This document shows, piece after piece, positions 1-12,671 of a stretch of 64,000 bases of DNA (the first letter of the stretch is position 1; each line of letters begins with the position of its first letter). Under the pieces are notes generated by a model. It made no database searches and was not told the DNA's origin. It saw only the letters and a program-made list of their open reading frames with translations. The position numbers and the translations under genes are program-made. Source of the stretch: Paramecium octaurelia (Eukaryota; Ciliophora; Oligohymenophorea; Peniculida; Parameciidae); NCBI GenBank assembly GCA_905182995.1, contig CAJJDP010000078.1:186001-250000 (forward strand). The letters are read 5' to 3'.

Positions 1-189
1 AAAATTAAATGGTCATGAGAAACAAGAATAAATTAAGAAATGAGGAATGACAATGATGAGATTAAGGATTAAATATATAGACTTTCAACTCAGCCTAAGA
101 GTGTCTTTGGAAAATAAAGAATTTTAGATATCCATGTAAATAATTGATAATTAGCATGATTAAAAGAATCATTATACACTAAATAAGTA

Positions 190-1111
190 TTTGATTCTTA
201 CTTATTCTATAATTTCACTGAATTATTTTATAGATTATCAATGGCTAAAACAAAATAAATTACATGCAATTGAAGAAAAAAGAATAGTACAACAAGTAGG
301 CGCATTAGAGAGATCACTTCCATATATTGAACCACTAGAAAAGGAAATCAAGATATTGAGAAACTTAATCATCTGCTATTGGAAAAGTTATGAATTCATT
401 ATATAATAGTAGAATTTAATAATGAAATCAATCATTATAAATAAAATTATGAGCAATTAAAGAATAGCGCTTAAATTCAATTGTCAATAAAGCAAATCAA
501 TTAATTGATAATGAAAGTTAGAATTGAGGGAAAAGTTTAAGAGTTGAAAGACAGAAAGAAAGATTAAAAAGAGATTACAATTTGGTTTTGGACAAATATG
601 AGGGGTGTGAAGATTTTTAGAGATTCAGAAAATGGCTCAAAATACAAATCAATTGGGGATGCGAAGAAAAAGAAGAAGGAAAAGAGAGGAAGCATGAGCA
701 CCAATAGAAGAATAAGAAGCTGCAGAGAAGGAAGAAGCTGAAGCTAAAGTAAAAGAATTAAAAATATTAATCCATTTCAATTTTAACTTGGTAATCAATA
801 ATATTTAGATCTTTGCGACACTTTGATTACTGCAATAAACTCAACCAAAAGCTTCATAATAATGGGCCTCATCATAATACAGCTAGATTGACATTGAATA
901 AGTATTAAAGAATGATGAATTGAAAAAAGAGAAATGTATATACTATGAGAAAGATAATCTAGATGATATATACAATTCAATAAATTAAACCAAAAGAAGG
1001 GCAGGCTATTAACTATTATTATAGTAGTAATCACAAAAATATAATAAAGTAGAAATTGATACAGCTAGATTTAATACATCTTAAAACTAAATAAATCTGA
1101 TATTTAATTGA
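190..1111 (+). pseudogene. Decayed or badly sequenced coiled-coil gene
   Basis: Several stretches read as lysine/glutamate/glutamine-rich coiled coil on the plus strand, but in different frames. One lies at about 232-365, one at 360-560, one at 560-760, and a last one at about 900-1111 ending in TGA. No set of short GTA...AG introns that I tried joins them, and in-frame TGA codons interrupt each piece. It is either a relic of a host coiled-coil gene or a real gene with base errors; it lies just before an assembly gap, so sequence quality is a fair suspicion. No family is recognised. The window begins upstream of it, so a missing 5' part is possible. Confidence 0.35.
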
Positions 1112-1202
1112 TATAATGAATGAAATGCGATTTGATATTTTTATAAAAACGAAGATTTTTTTCAATTTAAGAAATTTATTCTAATAGAAAGTGCTATAAT
1201 AA

Positions 1203-2172
1203 TCATTCAATTATCTAATTTTTAAGATTATTTTTCAGTTCATCTAAGTTATTTTTAAGTAGTGTTGCATAGTATGTTTTCAAATTCATTTAGCTCATTT
1301 TATTATTTATTGAGTTAAATTGCACCTTTAAATTATCATATTATTATTGATTATCACATTAAGTTTTCTAAAGCTCTGTAACATTCTAAGAATATTTGTA
1401 TTAAATACCTCATCTAAAATTTATATGTATTCCCAATTATCAAGCTTAGTTTATTTTTTTGTTTATTATAACATGTTTACTCTTTCTTCCTCATAAGCAA
1501 TAATTTAATTATTCTAATCAGTCACTTTATAATCTAAATCTTTGATTATTTATTCTAGGCTTTGTATTTTTGATACATGGTTTAAGTTAACTTAATTTAA
1601 TCTTTTATTTTCCTTAATATATGATTTTTCCTAATGATGATTAATTGAAATACTGTAGTTTCAATAATAGATGCACTTTGATCATTTTAACATACAGCTT
1701 TATATTTTTATATCCAACCTTCAATTTCATGAGCTTGTTGATCAATTACAAATTCTAACCTCTCTATTCTCTATTTAATAATGTTGAAATCGGCATTAGT
1801 AATTTAATCGAGTAATTCTTATTTCTCCTTTGTTAATTTTAAAATCAAATCAGACAATTTTTTATTCTCTTACATGAAATGTTTAAGTTAAATTTCTATT
1901 AAGCTTGCAGGCTACTCAATTCTAAAATTGCCATTTTCTTTATTAGTTTATGGACTATCTTATGTCATTAACCTTTTAGCATTATTTGATCTGAAACTAT
2001 TTTCAGTGGGTTGGGAGGAGATATTAAGTTTCTTGACATTCTTCAGAATATTATATTTTTTTGGTGTAGAGGGAGTCATTTCTGTCTATAATGGTTGCTG
2101 TATGGGCTTGTGTTATACCGAGTTTTAGAGTAAGGATGAATATTGCTTAATTTTAGGAGTAGATCCAAACAT
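1203..2172 (-). CDS. Coiled-coil protein (copy in repeat 1)
   Basis: A 307-residue protein of unknown function. It starts MFGSTPKIK. A polar N-terminal third, rich in Ser, Thr, Pro and Asn, is followed by a long coiled coil from about residue 95 to the end, rich in Lys, Glu, Gln and Asn. Two 23-nt introns at 1631-1653 and 1386-1408 (plus coordinates) restore one frame and the exon total divides by three; the stop TGA is at 1203-1205. The gene is divergent from the DENN gene, with starts 69 bp apart. An identical copy lies at 2638-3607 because of the assembly repeat, so only one of the two should be counted. Confidence 0.7.
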
Positions 2173-2241
2173 TGTAGCTGTTAAATTATAAATATATAAT
2201 ATTAGGATTGTATTATCAATATATAAATAAATAAATTTATA

Positions 2242-2629
2242 ATGAAATCAAAACAATATGTTTCGTTGAATTTAGATTCGGATGAATACAAGAAATAGAT
2301 AAAATTATTAGAAGAGATGAATGTAAGTCACAAACTAATAAGTAGGAGAAATTGACTTAGGAGAATTGCGATTTAATACGTGAAATAACACAATATCAAA
2401 TACAATTAGGGGAGAAGGATTCATAAATTGATTACTTGAGAAAAGAAAATGGAACTTTGAAATTTGAATTGAAAGTATATAAGTTAAAAATCAAAGTTAG
2501 CTTTGAAAAAAGAAGACTTATATAGTACAGTAACGTTAGATCGATACAAGAAGTCATTTTCAACAATTTAGCCTTAAAGTACTTCAGATTTATTTCAATA
2601 TAGGGAAACGTATATTTGAGACCAAGATG
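2242..2629 (+). other. 5' fragment of DENN gene (artefact copy)
   Basis: Identical to the start of the full gene at 3677. It is cut off by the N at the join, so it is an assembly remnant and not a separate gene. It carries the N-terminal coiled-coil exons, including a 23-nt intron after the codons for EEMN and a second intron of about 22 nt. Confidence 0.85.
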
Positions 2630-2630
2630 N
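2630..2630. other. Single N, assembly join
   Basis: The only ambiguous base noticed in the window. It lies exactly between the two copies of the 1,434-bp repeat and marks a contig join of unresolved length. Confidence 0.95.
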
Positions 2631-2637
2631 ATAATAA

Positions 2638-3607
2638 TCATTCAATTATCTAATTTTTAAGATTATTTTTCAGTTCATCTAAGTTATTTTTAAGTAGTGT
2701 TGCATAGTATGTTTTCAAATTCATTTAGCTCATTTTATTATTTATTGAGTTAAATTGCACCTTTAAATTATCATATTATTATTGATTATCACATTAAGTT
2801 TTCTAAAGCTCTGTAACATTCTAAGAATATTTGTATTAAATACCTCATCTAAAATTTATATGTATTCCCAATTATCAAGCTTAGTTTATTTTTTTGTTTA
2901 TTATAACATGTTTACTCTTTCTTCCTCATAAGCAATAATTTAATTATTCTAATCAGTCACTTTATAATCTAAATCTTTGATTATTTATTCTAGGCTTTGT
3001 ATTTTTGATACATGGTTTAAGTTAACTTAATTTAATCTTTTATTTTCCTTAATATATGATTTTTCCTAATGATGATTAATTGAAATACTGTAGTTTCAAT
3101 AATAGATGCACTTTGATCATTTTAACATACAGCTTTATATTTTTATATCCAACCTTCAATTTCATGAGCTTGTTGATCAATTACAAATTCTAACCTCTCT
3201 ATTCTCTATTTAATAATGTTGAAATCGGCATTAGTAATTTAATCGAGTAATTCTTATTTCTCCTTTGTTAATTTTAAAATCAAATCAGACAATTTTTTAT
3301 TCTCTTACATGAAATGTTTAAGTTAAATTTCTATTAAGCTTGCAGGCTACTCAATTCTAAAATTGCCATTTTCTTTATTAGTTTATGGACTATCTTATGT
3401 CATTAACCTTTTAGCATTATTTGATCTGAAACTATTTTCAGTGGGTTGGGAGGAGATATTAAGTTTCTTGACATTCTTCAGAATATTATATTTTTTTGGT
3501 GTAGAGGGAGTCATTTCTGTCTATAATGGTTGCTGTATGGGCTTGTGTTATACCGAGTTTTAGAGTAAGGATGAATATTGCTTAATTTTAGGAGTAGATC
3601 CAAACAT
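2638..3607 (-). CDS. Coiled-coil protein (copy in repeat 2)
   Basis: Same 307-residue coiled-coil protein as at 1203-2172, with the same two 23-nt introns. Its start codon faces that of the DENN gene across 69 bp of AT-rich DNA. The duplication follows from the contig join at 2630, so genuine copy number is probably one. Confidence 0.7.
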
Positions 3608-3676
3608 TGTAGCTGTTAAATTATAAATATATAATATTAGGATTGTATTATCAATATATAAATAAATAAATTTATA
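3608..3676. promoter_or_regulatory. Short bidirectional intergenic region
   Basis: Only 69 bp separate the start codons of the minus-strand coiled-coil gene and the plus-strand DENN gene. It must hold both 5' untranslated regions and any promoter elements. It is almost pure A/T, and I see no motif that I would name. The same interval occurs at 2173-2241 in the repeat copy. Confidence 0.4.
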
Positions 3677-5950
3677 ATGAAATCAAAACAATATGTTTCG
3701 TTGAATTTAGATTCGGATGAATACAAGAAATAGATAAAATTATTAGAAGAGATGAATGTAAGTCACAAACTAATAAGTAGGAGAAATTGACTTAGGAGAA
3801 TTGCGATTTAATACGTGAAATAACACAATATCAAATACAATTAGGGGAGAAGGATTCATAAATTGATTACTTGAGAAAAGAAAATGGAACTTTGAAATTT
3901 GAATTGAAAGTATATAAGTTAAAAATCAAAGTTAGCTTTGAAAAAAGAAGACTTATATAGTACAGTAACGTTAGATCGATACAAGAAGTCATTTTCAACA
4001 ATTTAGCCTTAAAGTACTTCAGATTTATTTCAATATAGGGAAACGTATATTTGAGACCAAGATGACAACATTACATATGAATTACTTAAGTCCAAAGAAA
4101 TGCAGTAATGAGAAAGAAGACTTTATCAGCCCTGAAGCAGGGGAATTTGGAAAATAAATTGATAATGGATTAAATTAAGTCTTGGGATAGGATGCTAAAG
4201 AATTTAATTATGAAAATTTATCTCAATCAAAGTAGATTATACAAAACTACTCTAAATTTGGATTAGAATAAGCTAAAGGTGAGGAATCTAATTTTACTCC
4301 ATATTAATTATTATCAGAATCTATTATAATCAAATAAGATTTATCATAATCCTAATAATTGAAATTGAATAAATATTCTTTATTTGAAGAATTCCTTATT
4401 ATCAGTATTTCAAAATCAACATTGAATGGATTAACTAATGATATTTTAGAAGCAAGAGAAGTAAATTTAATGCCTGAGATTTTGTTTCAACATTCATCTG
4501 CTGAGTCCTGTTATAAGGAATAATTATTGTTATTGCCATAATAGATACATCCATATGGTTTAAAAGTGAAATTGGAATAGAAAACTCAATCAATGAGTAA
4601 TTTGAATTCGTACATCAATATAATTAATATTTTAGAATTCTAATGGGCGGTCAAAATTATGATAGATTAGCTGGTGCATATGTAATTACTATGTAATCAG
4701 AATAAACATTCAATAAAAGTGGGGTGCTTATTAATAAAACTTAAATAAATCTAGATAATATAAGTGATCTAATCTCAATAGCAAATATCAATCATTAATT
4801 ATATTGTGTTTGTGTTGATGTGCCTGATTTCTATGATTATAATGTTGGCAACAACACCACTAAATTATAGAAGAAATACTTTTATTCATTATCTAAAACT
4901 TATTGCTTCATTACTAAAGCACCAATTATTGATTTTTTTATTGAAACCATCAAGATTATAATAAGTATCTATTATTCTTAAATAGGCACATTAAAATATA
5001 AAAAAGCAGAGATCTATTCCATGGTTTCAGAATTCGAGGAGACTCTAGGGGATATTGATAATTATTTCTATACAGTAAATATTGAATTACTATATTAATA
5101 GTCATTCAAACTAGAACTATATAATTTTTTAACAGAATTGTAATATTCAAAGTTGATAAGTGAATGCAAATACTAATTTTTATAAACTCCTATAGAGTTT
5201 CAACACATTCATAGTTCAAATGTTGAAAACTATGAAATAGAATGGGCCATTACTTATGCATTTTCAAACATGGAATTGCCCCATTATTTAATTCTATTAA
5301 TCAATATGATGTTGGAATAGCACATCTGTATTATAAGTAGTAATCGTACATTATTGAGCTCTTTATTGTAATTTATGTGTATATATTATAGGATGATATT
5401 GCCGCATATGATTAAACCTTTTCAACACATACAACCTACCATTCATGTTTTAACTGCCTAATTGATGCCAATTCTTGATTCTCCTGTTCCAATAATTTGT
5501 GGAATGGTCAAAGACAATGAAAAGGGATTACAAAATTTGGGTATTGAAGACATTGATTCCTTTTGTGATGAATAATCTCAAATTCTATTCTTTGACGCTA
5601 ACAAACTCAAGTTTTATAATTTGGCTTCAAATCTTACAGAATGTAAAGTATACACCACTTTATTTGATAAATTATTCAAAACCTACTAATAAATAGGCCA
5701 ATTAAGTGTTCCTGGACACTATTTAGCAGATAATAATGATACAACAATTAATTTGAGTTTTAAAATATTAGATGACACTAAAACTTATATAGAAGAAAAC
5801 TTATTTCCTCTGATTCCAGAAGTTGATGGTGAAACTAATCTTAATGAAATTTTAGATAAAATACTTAGCTCTACTTAGGATCAAATTTTAAAAGAAATCA
5901 CATAAACACAATATTTCTCTTACTACATCTAATAGAAATTCAAACTTTGA
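3677..5950 (+). CDS. DENN-domain protein with N-terminal coiled coil
   Basis: About 725 residues, likely a Rab guanine-nucleotide exchange factor or a relative that acts in membrane traffic. Residues 1-80 form a coiled coil. After a linker, the upstream DENN part starts near 4380 (EEFLIISISK). The central DENN part runs at about 5230-5600, with helices typical of the family and a PVPIICGM segment matching the 'aPvPfIiG' signature. Four introns of 23, 22, 25 and 26 nt join the frames, and the coding total divides by three. The third intron links the coiled-coil exons to the DENN exons; without it they would look like two genes 7 bp apart. The Rab partner cannot be told from sequence. The gene is co-oriented with nothing upstream, and its 5' end is duplicated by the assembly join. 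Confidence 0.8.
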
Positions 5951-6019
5951 TGAAATATTATTGATTAGTTCATCTAAAATTAAATTTAAGATCTTTATAT
6001 TATGTATATATATAGTGAT

Positions 6020-6597
6020 TCACAATTTTTCTAAATATTAGACTACTAGTTGAGGATATTTCGTTTTCATAACCAAAATATTTATATCATCTGTTTTTCC
6101 ATCATTCATCTCAACTATAAAAACATTTTCTTTGTGTCCAAGTATAATTTTTGGATCCAAAGGGATTGTGTCACCTTGTTTAGACACAAAATCTTCTTTA
6201 CTTTTAATAATGTTTATCCTAATATTCTAATTGCGTTTGTGAGTAAAACCATACTAAATGAACTCGACTTATTGATCCTACCTAAATTCACTCTTTATAT
6301 TATAGAGTATACTATCAAGCCCAATCAAGTCGTTTTCCTTTATGAAAACTTCATCTATTTGTCCAGGCCATCTATTATAAAGTTCCATCAATTCTCCCTG
6401 ATTTGAAATTTTGAGAGCAATATAACAATTATACACGTAATCACCTTCATCTTATAATGATGTGCACAAGTATTACTAATGAACACTTCCATTACTTTGG
6501 CTGTTTTGGTTTGGATTGGCTAATCCAATAAATCTCCTAGAGTGATGTTCATTCCAATTGAATTCGAAGTGATTTTAGAAAATTCATATACTTACAT
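6020..6597 (-). CDS. Hypothetical protein, 183 residues
   Basis: Reads MQVYEFSK at the start. One 26-nt intron (GTAATACTTG...ATAAG) joins the first exon to a long open exon that ends LEKL before TGA at 6020-6022, and the exon total divides by three. The protein is mixed alpha/beta in character, with no signal peptide or membrane segment. A second Met at residue 16 is an alternative start. I do not recognise the family. It lies tail to tail with the DENN gene, with 69 bp between the stops. Confidence 0.55.
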
Positions 6598-6931
6598 ATA
6601 ATAAAATTAATGTAATATTATTAAAACCCAACTACTGCTATAGATGTAATCTTACATTTTATAGATAAGGACTACACAACATCATATTAACATAGTTCTA
6701 ATAAAAAGTAATTATTCTACAAATAACTATTCATGACGAAAATGAAATTGTTAAAATTCTATAGAAATCAATCTATAGTTACTACAATCTCTTTATGATT
6801 AGAGCACTATTGAGTAAGAATAAAAGAACTTATGATTTTTTATTTTCTCTATTAAGAAGAAAATTTTAAGAATAATTTCAAAATGAAGAAGAATATGTAT
6901 ATTTTATAATAATAAATTAATATAAACTTAT
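6598..6931. other. Unresolved stretch, coding-like in places
   Basis: Plus-strand open frames exist here, one starting ATG at about 6611 and another running to TGA at 6971. They are in different frames and I could not join them with a convincing intron. The second overlaps the end of the next minus-strand gene. No gene is called. Confidence 0.3.
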
Positions 6932-7895
6932 TCAATGTTTGGTCAATAATGAAAATCCTTCAACAAGATGATAAGATATCTTTTCAAAGGTTTTCTTGAT
7001 GTCATCCAATATTTTCTATAATAAGTTTCCATTTTCTTTGGTCAATTCAAAGACTTCTACTTTCTAATTAATTTATTGCTCTTCTTCAAACAATCCATAC
7101 TATTTATATTTGAATAGGAGATCAATTGGAAGTTCTTCATGTTGCAAACTGAGAACAGCAATTTGACTCATGCATTGAACATGATTAAGCAATTTTTACA
7201 ACTCCTTATTTTGGAATAGTAAATCAGATTTCATTTTGGATAACATTTTAACATAAAAATCTTCTAAAGATTTGATTTCATCTTAAATCTACATAATTAG
7301 AATGGAATTACTTTAGAGAATTATTAAATCTAATTAGTTTTATCAGCCAATTCATTCTCTAACATTTTAATCTGTGATTTTTGCTTTGCTAAATCAGTAT
7401 CTGAACCTAAGGATAATTTCAATTATTGGTTGTAAGATGTTAATTATTGGATGGTGAAGTTTAATTTCTTAATAACCATATCCTTATGTTTAATTTAGTC
7501 CTTCTGAATTTGCACCTGTTATTTGAGAGTCAAATTTTCTTACTAGAGATTGTAGTAACACTTACTTACAAAGAAACGTTTTCATTCTGCATATCAATAG
7601 TCTTCAACTCTTAAACCTGATGTTCGTAAATTTATTGCATAGGAGACTGGAATTCACTTGTGGGAGTAACAAAGCTTCCAATTTTGGATGATATTTTTTA
7701 GAATTCTTCTTTGAAGGATGTGCATGGTTGAGTTGTTAATTTAGTTTCAAGGGTTTTTCTACTTTGAATCTTGTTGTCTGATTGAAGTGTTTAAGTTCTG
7801 TGAGTAGCTTTGGGAGTGCGAAACCAATTTTCACTAATTTACTTCTGTGCACTTCTGGTGGATATACATTTCAAGTCCCATTCATATTACTTCAT
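6932..7895 (-). CDS. Coiled-coil protein, 305 residues
   Basis: Begins MKQYEWDLK. The first 110 residues are polar and rich in Ser, Thr, Gln and Lys. The rest is a nearly continuous coiled coil that ends EGFSLLTKH. Two 23-nt introns (GTAAGTGTTA...TCTAG and GTAATTCCAT...TGTAG) restore the frame, and the exon total divides by three. There is no catalytic motif. In ciliates such proteins are often parts of the basal body, axoneme or cortex, but that is inference. The start was chosen because it is the first ATG in a frame that then stays open. It is divergent from the B-box gene, with 76 bp between the starts. Confidence 0.65.
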
Positions 7896-7971
7896 TTAAT
7901 TAAGTAGTTAATATTTAATTATTTGATCTTCATCTTTAGTTTTCAGTTAGACACATAATATTAATAACTAA

Positions 7972-9269
7972 ATGAGTTCAATATAAAGACAACCTCGTAG
8001 TCGTATATTCGAATAAGATTCATAGAGACCATCTGACAGACCAATTACTCCATCATAATAATAATCAACCAATAATAAAATTAGACAATTAACACACAAT
8101 ACTCAATTAACTACCCCTATTGTTTAATGTCATTACCACCCTGATTAATTTATTCAAAACTTTTGTAAACATCTGTATCAAAATTTTTATCATTTCTAAG
8201 TGACTGTTTGCTTCCTCTTTGTCCTGCTTGTGTAAATATTCATTAAGAAGATCATAATAACTAACAGTATGCTCCAACATTTGATCATCTTTCAACTTGT
8301 TTGACAGAATAATAGAATAAAATTGTCGATATATGCAATTTGCTGGCTGATGATATACAAAATGTAACAGAACTAAAAACAATTATCAATGAGCATCATA
8401 AAACTCAGAAAAATAAATTTCTTGAAGCCAAAGAAAAGCTATATTAGTCTATTGATAATTATTTATCAACACTCGAAAGTACTCTCAATACTCAATCACA
8501 AAAACAAATAGATTATTTACTCAATTAAGTCAACTAATTTCATCGATTATCCTATGAAAGATGGAACCACTTGTAAACAAGATTGTAGAAATTGGATTCC
8601 GACAAATGTTTAAAGACTCTGATAAAATGTTATAAACAAAGTAAACCTGAAGATATATATTCTCAATAACATGAGATGTCTCTTCAATTTACGGATTAAA
8701 TCAAAGCGAAGTTGAATCAAATATAAATAAACCCTACATCATTATAAAATATCATGGACTAATTGCATTTGTACATTCAACTTGTGACCGAACAACAAAA
8801 TTAGCCATTATCTTAACAAATAAGAAAGAGTTATAGACCAAGCAGTTAATAGCATGCTGTCTCTACTTCTCCAATAGATGCAAGGATAAAAGAAAATCCT
8901 ATCTAACAAAGATATGTAATTCCAAGAAATAAGGTTGAATTATCAATTCCCCAAATTTAATAAGGCTTTCTACCATAATCGTAAGGAGGAATCAATTATT
9001 TTAATTAGGCCATCGTACCTCTAAATGTGTAATAGACATCATTAAATAATATCCTTCCTTTGCCATTTCGGCCTTCGGTTTCTGTAAAATAAATAATAAA
9101 TCAAATTCCATAAACCAATGCATTACAACGTGTAATGTAGATTCAAGTGAATAAAAAAGGAGAAGTGATAAATTTAAAATCGAGTAGACCTCGGTTGAAG
9201 ACGACTGAAAAATATCAAAATAGAATCTTTAATGAGAATGATTTCTCTCCAAAATTGAATATGACTTGA
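7972..9269 (+). CDS. B-box zinc-finger, coiled-coil protein
   Basis: A protein of 423 residues. Residues 53-85 hold a B-box type zinc site: CHYH, then C-KH, C near LDC, CPAC and paired His in IHQEDH. It is followed by a coiled coil at about 95-200 and a long, polar, Gln/Pro/Ser-rich tail. This is the order B-box then coiled coil seen in TRIM-like proteins, but no RING precedes it and no SPRY domain follows. One 26-nt intron splits the zinc site (GTATCAAAAT...TCTAAG), and removing it restores both the frame and the Cys/His spacing, which is good support for the model. The function is likely protein-protein scaffolding. Ubiquitin ligase activity cannot be assumed without a RING. Confidence 0.75.
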
Positions 9270-9299
9270 TTTATACTTATATAAATATATAATAATTTG

Positions 9300-10989
9300 A
9301 TGGAAGATCAAGTTACTCGTTTCAAGAATAAGTATCTAGTCAATCGTAGTAATACGAAAAGAATGACAATTCGGAAGCCTTAATTAGAACATTCGCCTGA
9401 TAATTGGAAGGAAATGTTTGGTACTTTTTTACATGATATCTCGTTAAAAAAGAAGCATCAGAGAGAGAAGACTATGAATGTAAAAGAATGAAGATAATTA
9501 TGTTAGCATCTTCAAGATCCCTTGGTTCAAGAGAATCCTCTTCTCATACCTTGTACAACTCAAAGATTTAAGTTGGAATTATTTAAGTATCTCGAAGGTG
9601 AATAAAGTGTGTAAGAAATGATGAATTCTATCAATTTCCCTGGATTGAAAGTAATTATATACTTGGACAAGAGTAAGAAATAAGCCCAGACTAAACAAAT
9701 ATCAAGCATCATGTCCAGAAGTTGCGAAACTTTCGAAATCACCATAGTGTTCCTATCTATGATAATTCTATACATACTATGCAAATGAAATAGCAGCATC
9801 TAATGAATGAGGGGAAATTCACAGAAGCCCAGTAAATTTAATAACAATTACATGAATAGACCTAAAGAAAAATTCAAGTTTTAAGAGATTTCATCTAAGA
9901 AAGAGTAAAAATAATAAATATTTCTATTTTTAGATTGAATTAAGAAAAAAGGCAAATCAACAGTAAAGATTGGAAGAAATTAAGAATATTCATTTTATTA
10001 AAACCTTTTATGATATTTCCAATGAATATCGTCTCAAACATTAATAATAATAAGAATAATTAGAAGAGGATTCTCATTACTTTAAGAAGAGTGTGCCCGG
10101 ATCCAAAAAACTTAAATAGATCTATGTCAATTATGACAATGTTCAACCGTATGTAAAACACTAAGGCAAACACTTCGACAAATATAGTTATCCATCAATT
10201 GCTATTTTAAAAGACACCATGAATTAACAAAGCAAAGAGTATCTGCAGGAAGTTGAACAATAGAAATAGAAAAGATTTGAAGATGCTCTGAAGTAAGTTA
10301 GAAAATTGTTAGAATCACAAAACATTCGATTTAGCAGCAATAGAAATAACAATAATAAATCATAACCTCTTGACTGGTAAATTGATGTAACTATTGCATC
10401 TCCAAAAAGGAACCCAAGTGAAAAAATTAATGTATCATAAACTGGAATTGACTACAAAAATCTCAAAGATTATGTAATTGCTAAGAAACCTTTCTTCCTA
10501 TTTACCAAAAGAGCCAAACAGGATAAAAACCCTAGAAATGCCCATGGACTTATTACTATGTTTGATCTCAAACTATATGATTACATTCATAACAAAAAGA
10601 TATATACATCAAACCCTTAACTCAAACAGATTTCAGATAAGTTTCACACAATGATTGAAAGTAAAAAAGAATAAGAAATTAATGCTCAACTGGAAATTTA
10701 AATTGAATAAAGGAAGTACTAGTTAAATAAAATGAAAAGAGATTCAGCACCTGAGCAGTGCTAAAATGATGTATCTTAATATTCAGATGATTAATCATTG
10801 TAATCAATTTATGAAGTCAATCTGGATATGTTATATAATTAGTCACATTAATTGCATAAAAAACTAGGAGAGTCAATCGATGGGGGATTTGCTAAGAGAA
10901 TAAAATAGATTATTAAATTGGAAGAAGTTAATCAACAGTGTTTAAAAACAAATTTAGAAAAATTAACAAAATAGAAAATTTCCTTATGA
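9300..10989 (+). CDS. Coiled-coil protein, 536 residues
   Basis: Begins MEDQVTRFKNKY. It is strongly charged and Gln-rich, with predicted helices at about residues 150-260, 320-360 and 430-536. Three introns of 27, 23 and 29 nt are needed (near 9481, 9650 and 9907) and the exon total divides by three. No known domain is recognised. It follows the B-box gene on the same strand after 30 bp. Many TAA and TAG codons fall at positions where Gln suits a helix, which supports the reassigned code. A structural role is an inference only. Confidence 0.65.
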
Positions 10990-11102
10990 AACATATTTCT
11001 ATGATATTAAATTAATTATAATTAAATTTAATTTTCTTTATATTGATTATTTAATAATTATCTAATCGATCTAATATTTTTTTAAATATATATATTAATT
11101 GA

Positions 11103-12671
11103 ATGCATACAATAACATTGAAATTTTTAGATTAGTCAATTGAACGAAAATATTAATAAGAACATCAAATTCCTAAAAGAAGAACTCATATAAAAATATT
11201 TATGTCGTTTTTCATTGTTCTTTAGATTATTAAGCTTGCTATAGTCTTAATTATTTAAAATTATTCAGTAGCTTATCCTATTTTAGGAATGATGGGATGC
11301 ACTGCCCTTACAAAACTCTTTAATATTAATAAAGAAAATCATTAGCGAGCGTTAATCATGTATATCAACATTTGTTTTACAATTTACGTGCTCTTTTTCG
11401 ATCCCCATTCGGATGCTCCAACTATGTATTTCAGAGGAGCTCATTAAATGATTATAAATGTTATAAATATCATAGGATCTGAGTTTATAGATTCAACTTT
11501 GTCCCTTACTGTTTTGTACTCATTGAGATTGCTACACTTAATCTAAAATAGTGGAAGTATTGAAATCACATCCATCATATTGGCCATCGGATCTAATTTG
11601 TCATTGCTCCTAATTGTCTATTTATATCATACAGCAATAAGATCACAATTCCTCTTAACTCAGGTTGACTAGAGATGGGAAAATATATTAAAGTAAATTC
11701 TAAATAATTCAAAATTTATATTGATTAATTTTTAAATCGAAAAATTGTAATACTAGAGTGTCACATCAACATTTTCACAAGCAATCCAATCAAAAGAAGA
11801 AGTTCTTAACTTTTTAAGAGAAGCCAAAATAGAAAATGGTTCCTTTGAACAATACTTATTTCATAAGATATAAGATTACTCTTCAAATTATTAGGAAATT
11901 TTAAATCATTCAGTAAATGTTAAATTTAATAAATAATTAATGTAAGTTGATTTTTCTATCTTTTTTGGAAATTAACCTACGATTCTAATTTAGACAAGGT
12001 CGTCAAAATTCCATTCCTAAAATTAAGAAATTTAGAAAGTTTGTTAATAATATCTAAAATTGTTAATTGTTTTTATTAGGATAATAAAAGAGAATATTGC
12101 ATTTGATAAAATATAATTCCATGGGTTGTCTAATAAAATTTAATTTCAAGATTTGATGATAAAAATATGGAGTTCAGAATTACATTGTAAAACTATAAGT
12201 TTAAAGAAATCCTTAACTAAAATACAAAAATTTTGTAATCCAAACACTAAAATTTAATTGGTCAGTCCAAATTATATCATAAATACTATTCCGAAAATAT
12301 TATATTTATTACTAGCTTTCATTGTTGATTGCTAAACTAGTGAATTGGTCATTATTAAAGGCGAGATTTTGGACAATAATTTGAAAAGAATTAAAATGTA
12401 GGGAAAATTCAATATTCGTAAATTAAATTATTATACATTCAAAATAAAGTATTATTTGCTTCTCATTTGCAAGGAAATCAATGCAGAATAATTTTGTATT
12501 AAATCTTATTTATATCTTTAGGTATTGATCTTTAGTTAAATGATGAAATCCTCTCACCATTCACAAATGTAATCATGCCTCAATTAAATTTTGGATACAT
12601 CAAGAATAATGCAATTTAATGAATTATTCTATCAATTTTTATTATTATTTTCAAAAAGAATTCAAGAATGA
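11103..12671 (+). CDS. Multipass membrane protein, 522 residues
   Basis: One intronless open frame of 523 codons. It has a short polar N terminus (about 35 residues), then five or six hydrophobic segments between residues 38 and 180, then a soluble C-terminal part. The layout resembles the membrane-anchored, PAS/histidine-kinase-like proteins common in Paramecium and Tetrahymena, but I cannot point to a complete H-box or N-box, so a catalytic kinase is not claimed. The gene at 62414-63982 has exactly the same length. It shares the N-terminal pattern (ITLKF...RKYQQ against FTLSF...LKYQ), the helix after the last membrane segment, and a later block (FEQYLFHKI against LEDFIFNRV). The two are therefore probably paralogs. 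Confidence 0.65.

Larger units (their letters stand above)
1196..2629. repeat. 1,434-bp direct repeat, copy 1
   Basis: This block is repeated at 2631-4064 with an offset of 1,435. I saw no difference where I compared the two copies, including both ends and the coding parts. The copies are separated by a single ambiguous base. Copy 1 ends exactly at the N, and copy 2 begins exactly after it. This is the pattern of two contigs whose overlapping ends were placed side by side, not that of a biological tandem duplication. Confidence 0.95.
2631..4064. repeat. 1,434-bp direct repeat, copy 2
   Basis: Second copy of the block at 1196-2629. To its right the sequence continues without a break into the rest of the DENN gene, so this copy is in its natural right-hand context. 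Copy 1 is in its natural left-hand context. Removing one copy and the N would give a single continuous locus. Confidence 0.95.

Noticed and set aside
2242-4064. The coiled-coil exons upstream of the DENN part as a separate 110-residue gene.
   Set aside because: A 25-nt GTA...TAG intron removes the apparent stop and joins the frames without a gap, so it is one gene.
6611-6971. Possible plus-strand gene.
   Set aside because: Two open pieces in different frames, no acceptable intron between them, and the end overlaps a well supported minus-strand gene.
8107-8382. Minus-strand 91-residue open frame.
   Set aside because: It lies antisense to the B-box gene, where the Cys/His spacing and the intron clearly support the plus strand.
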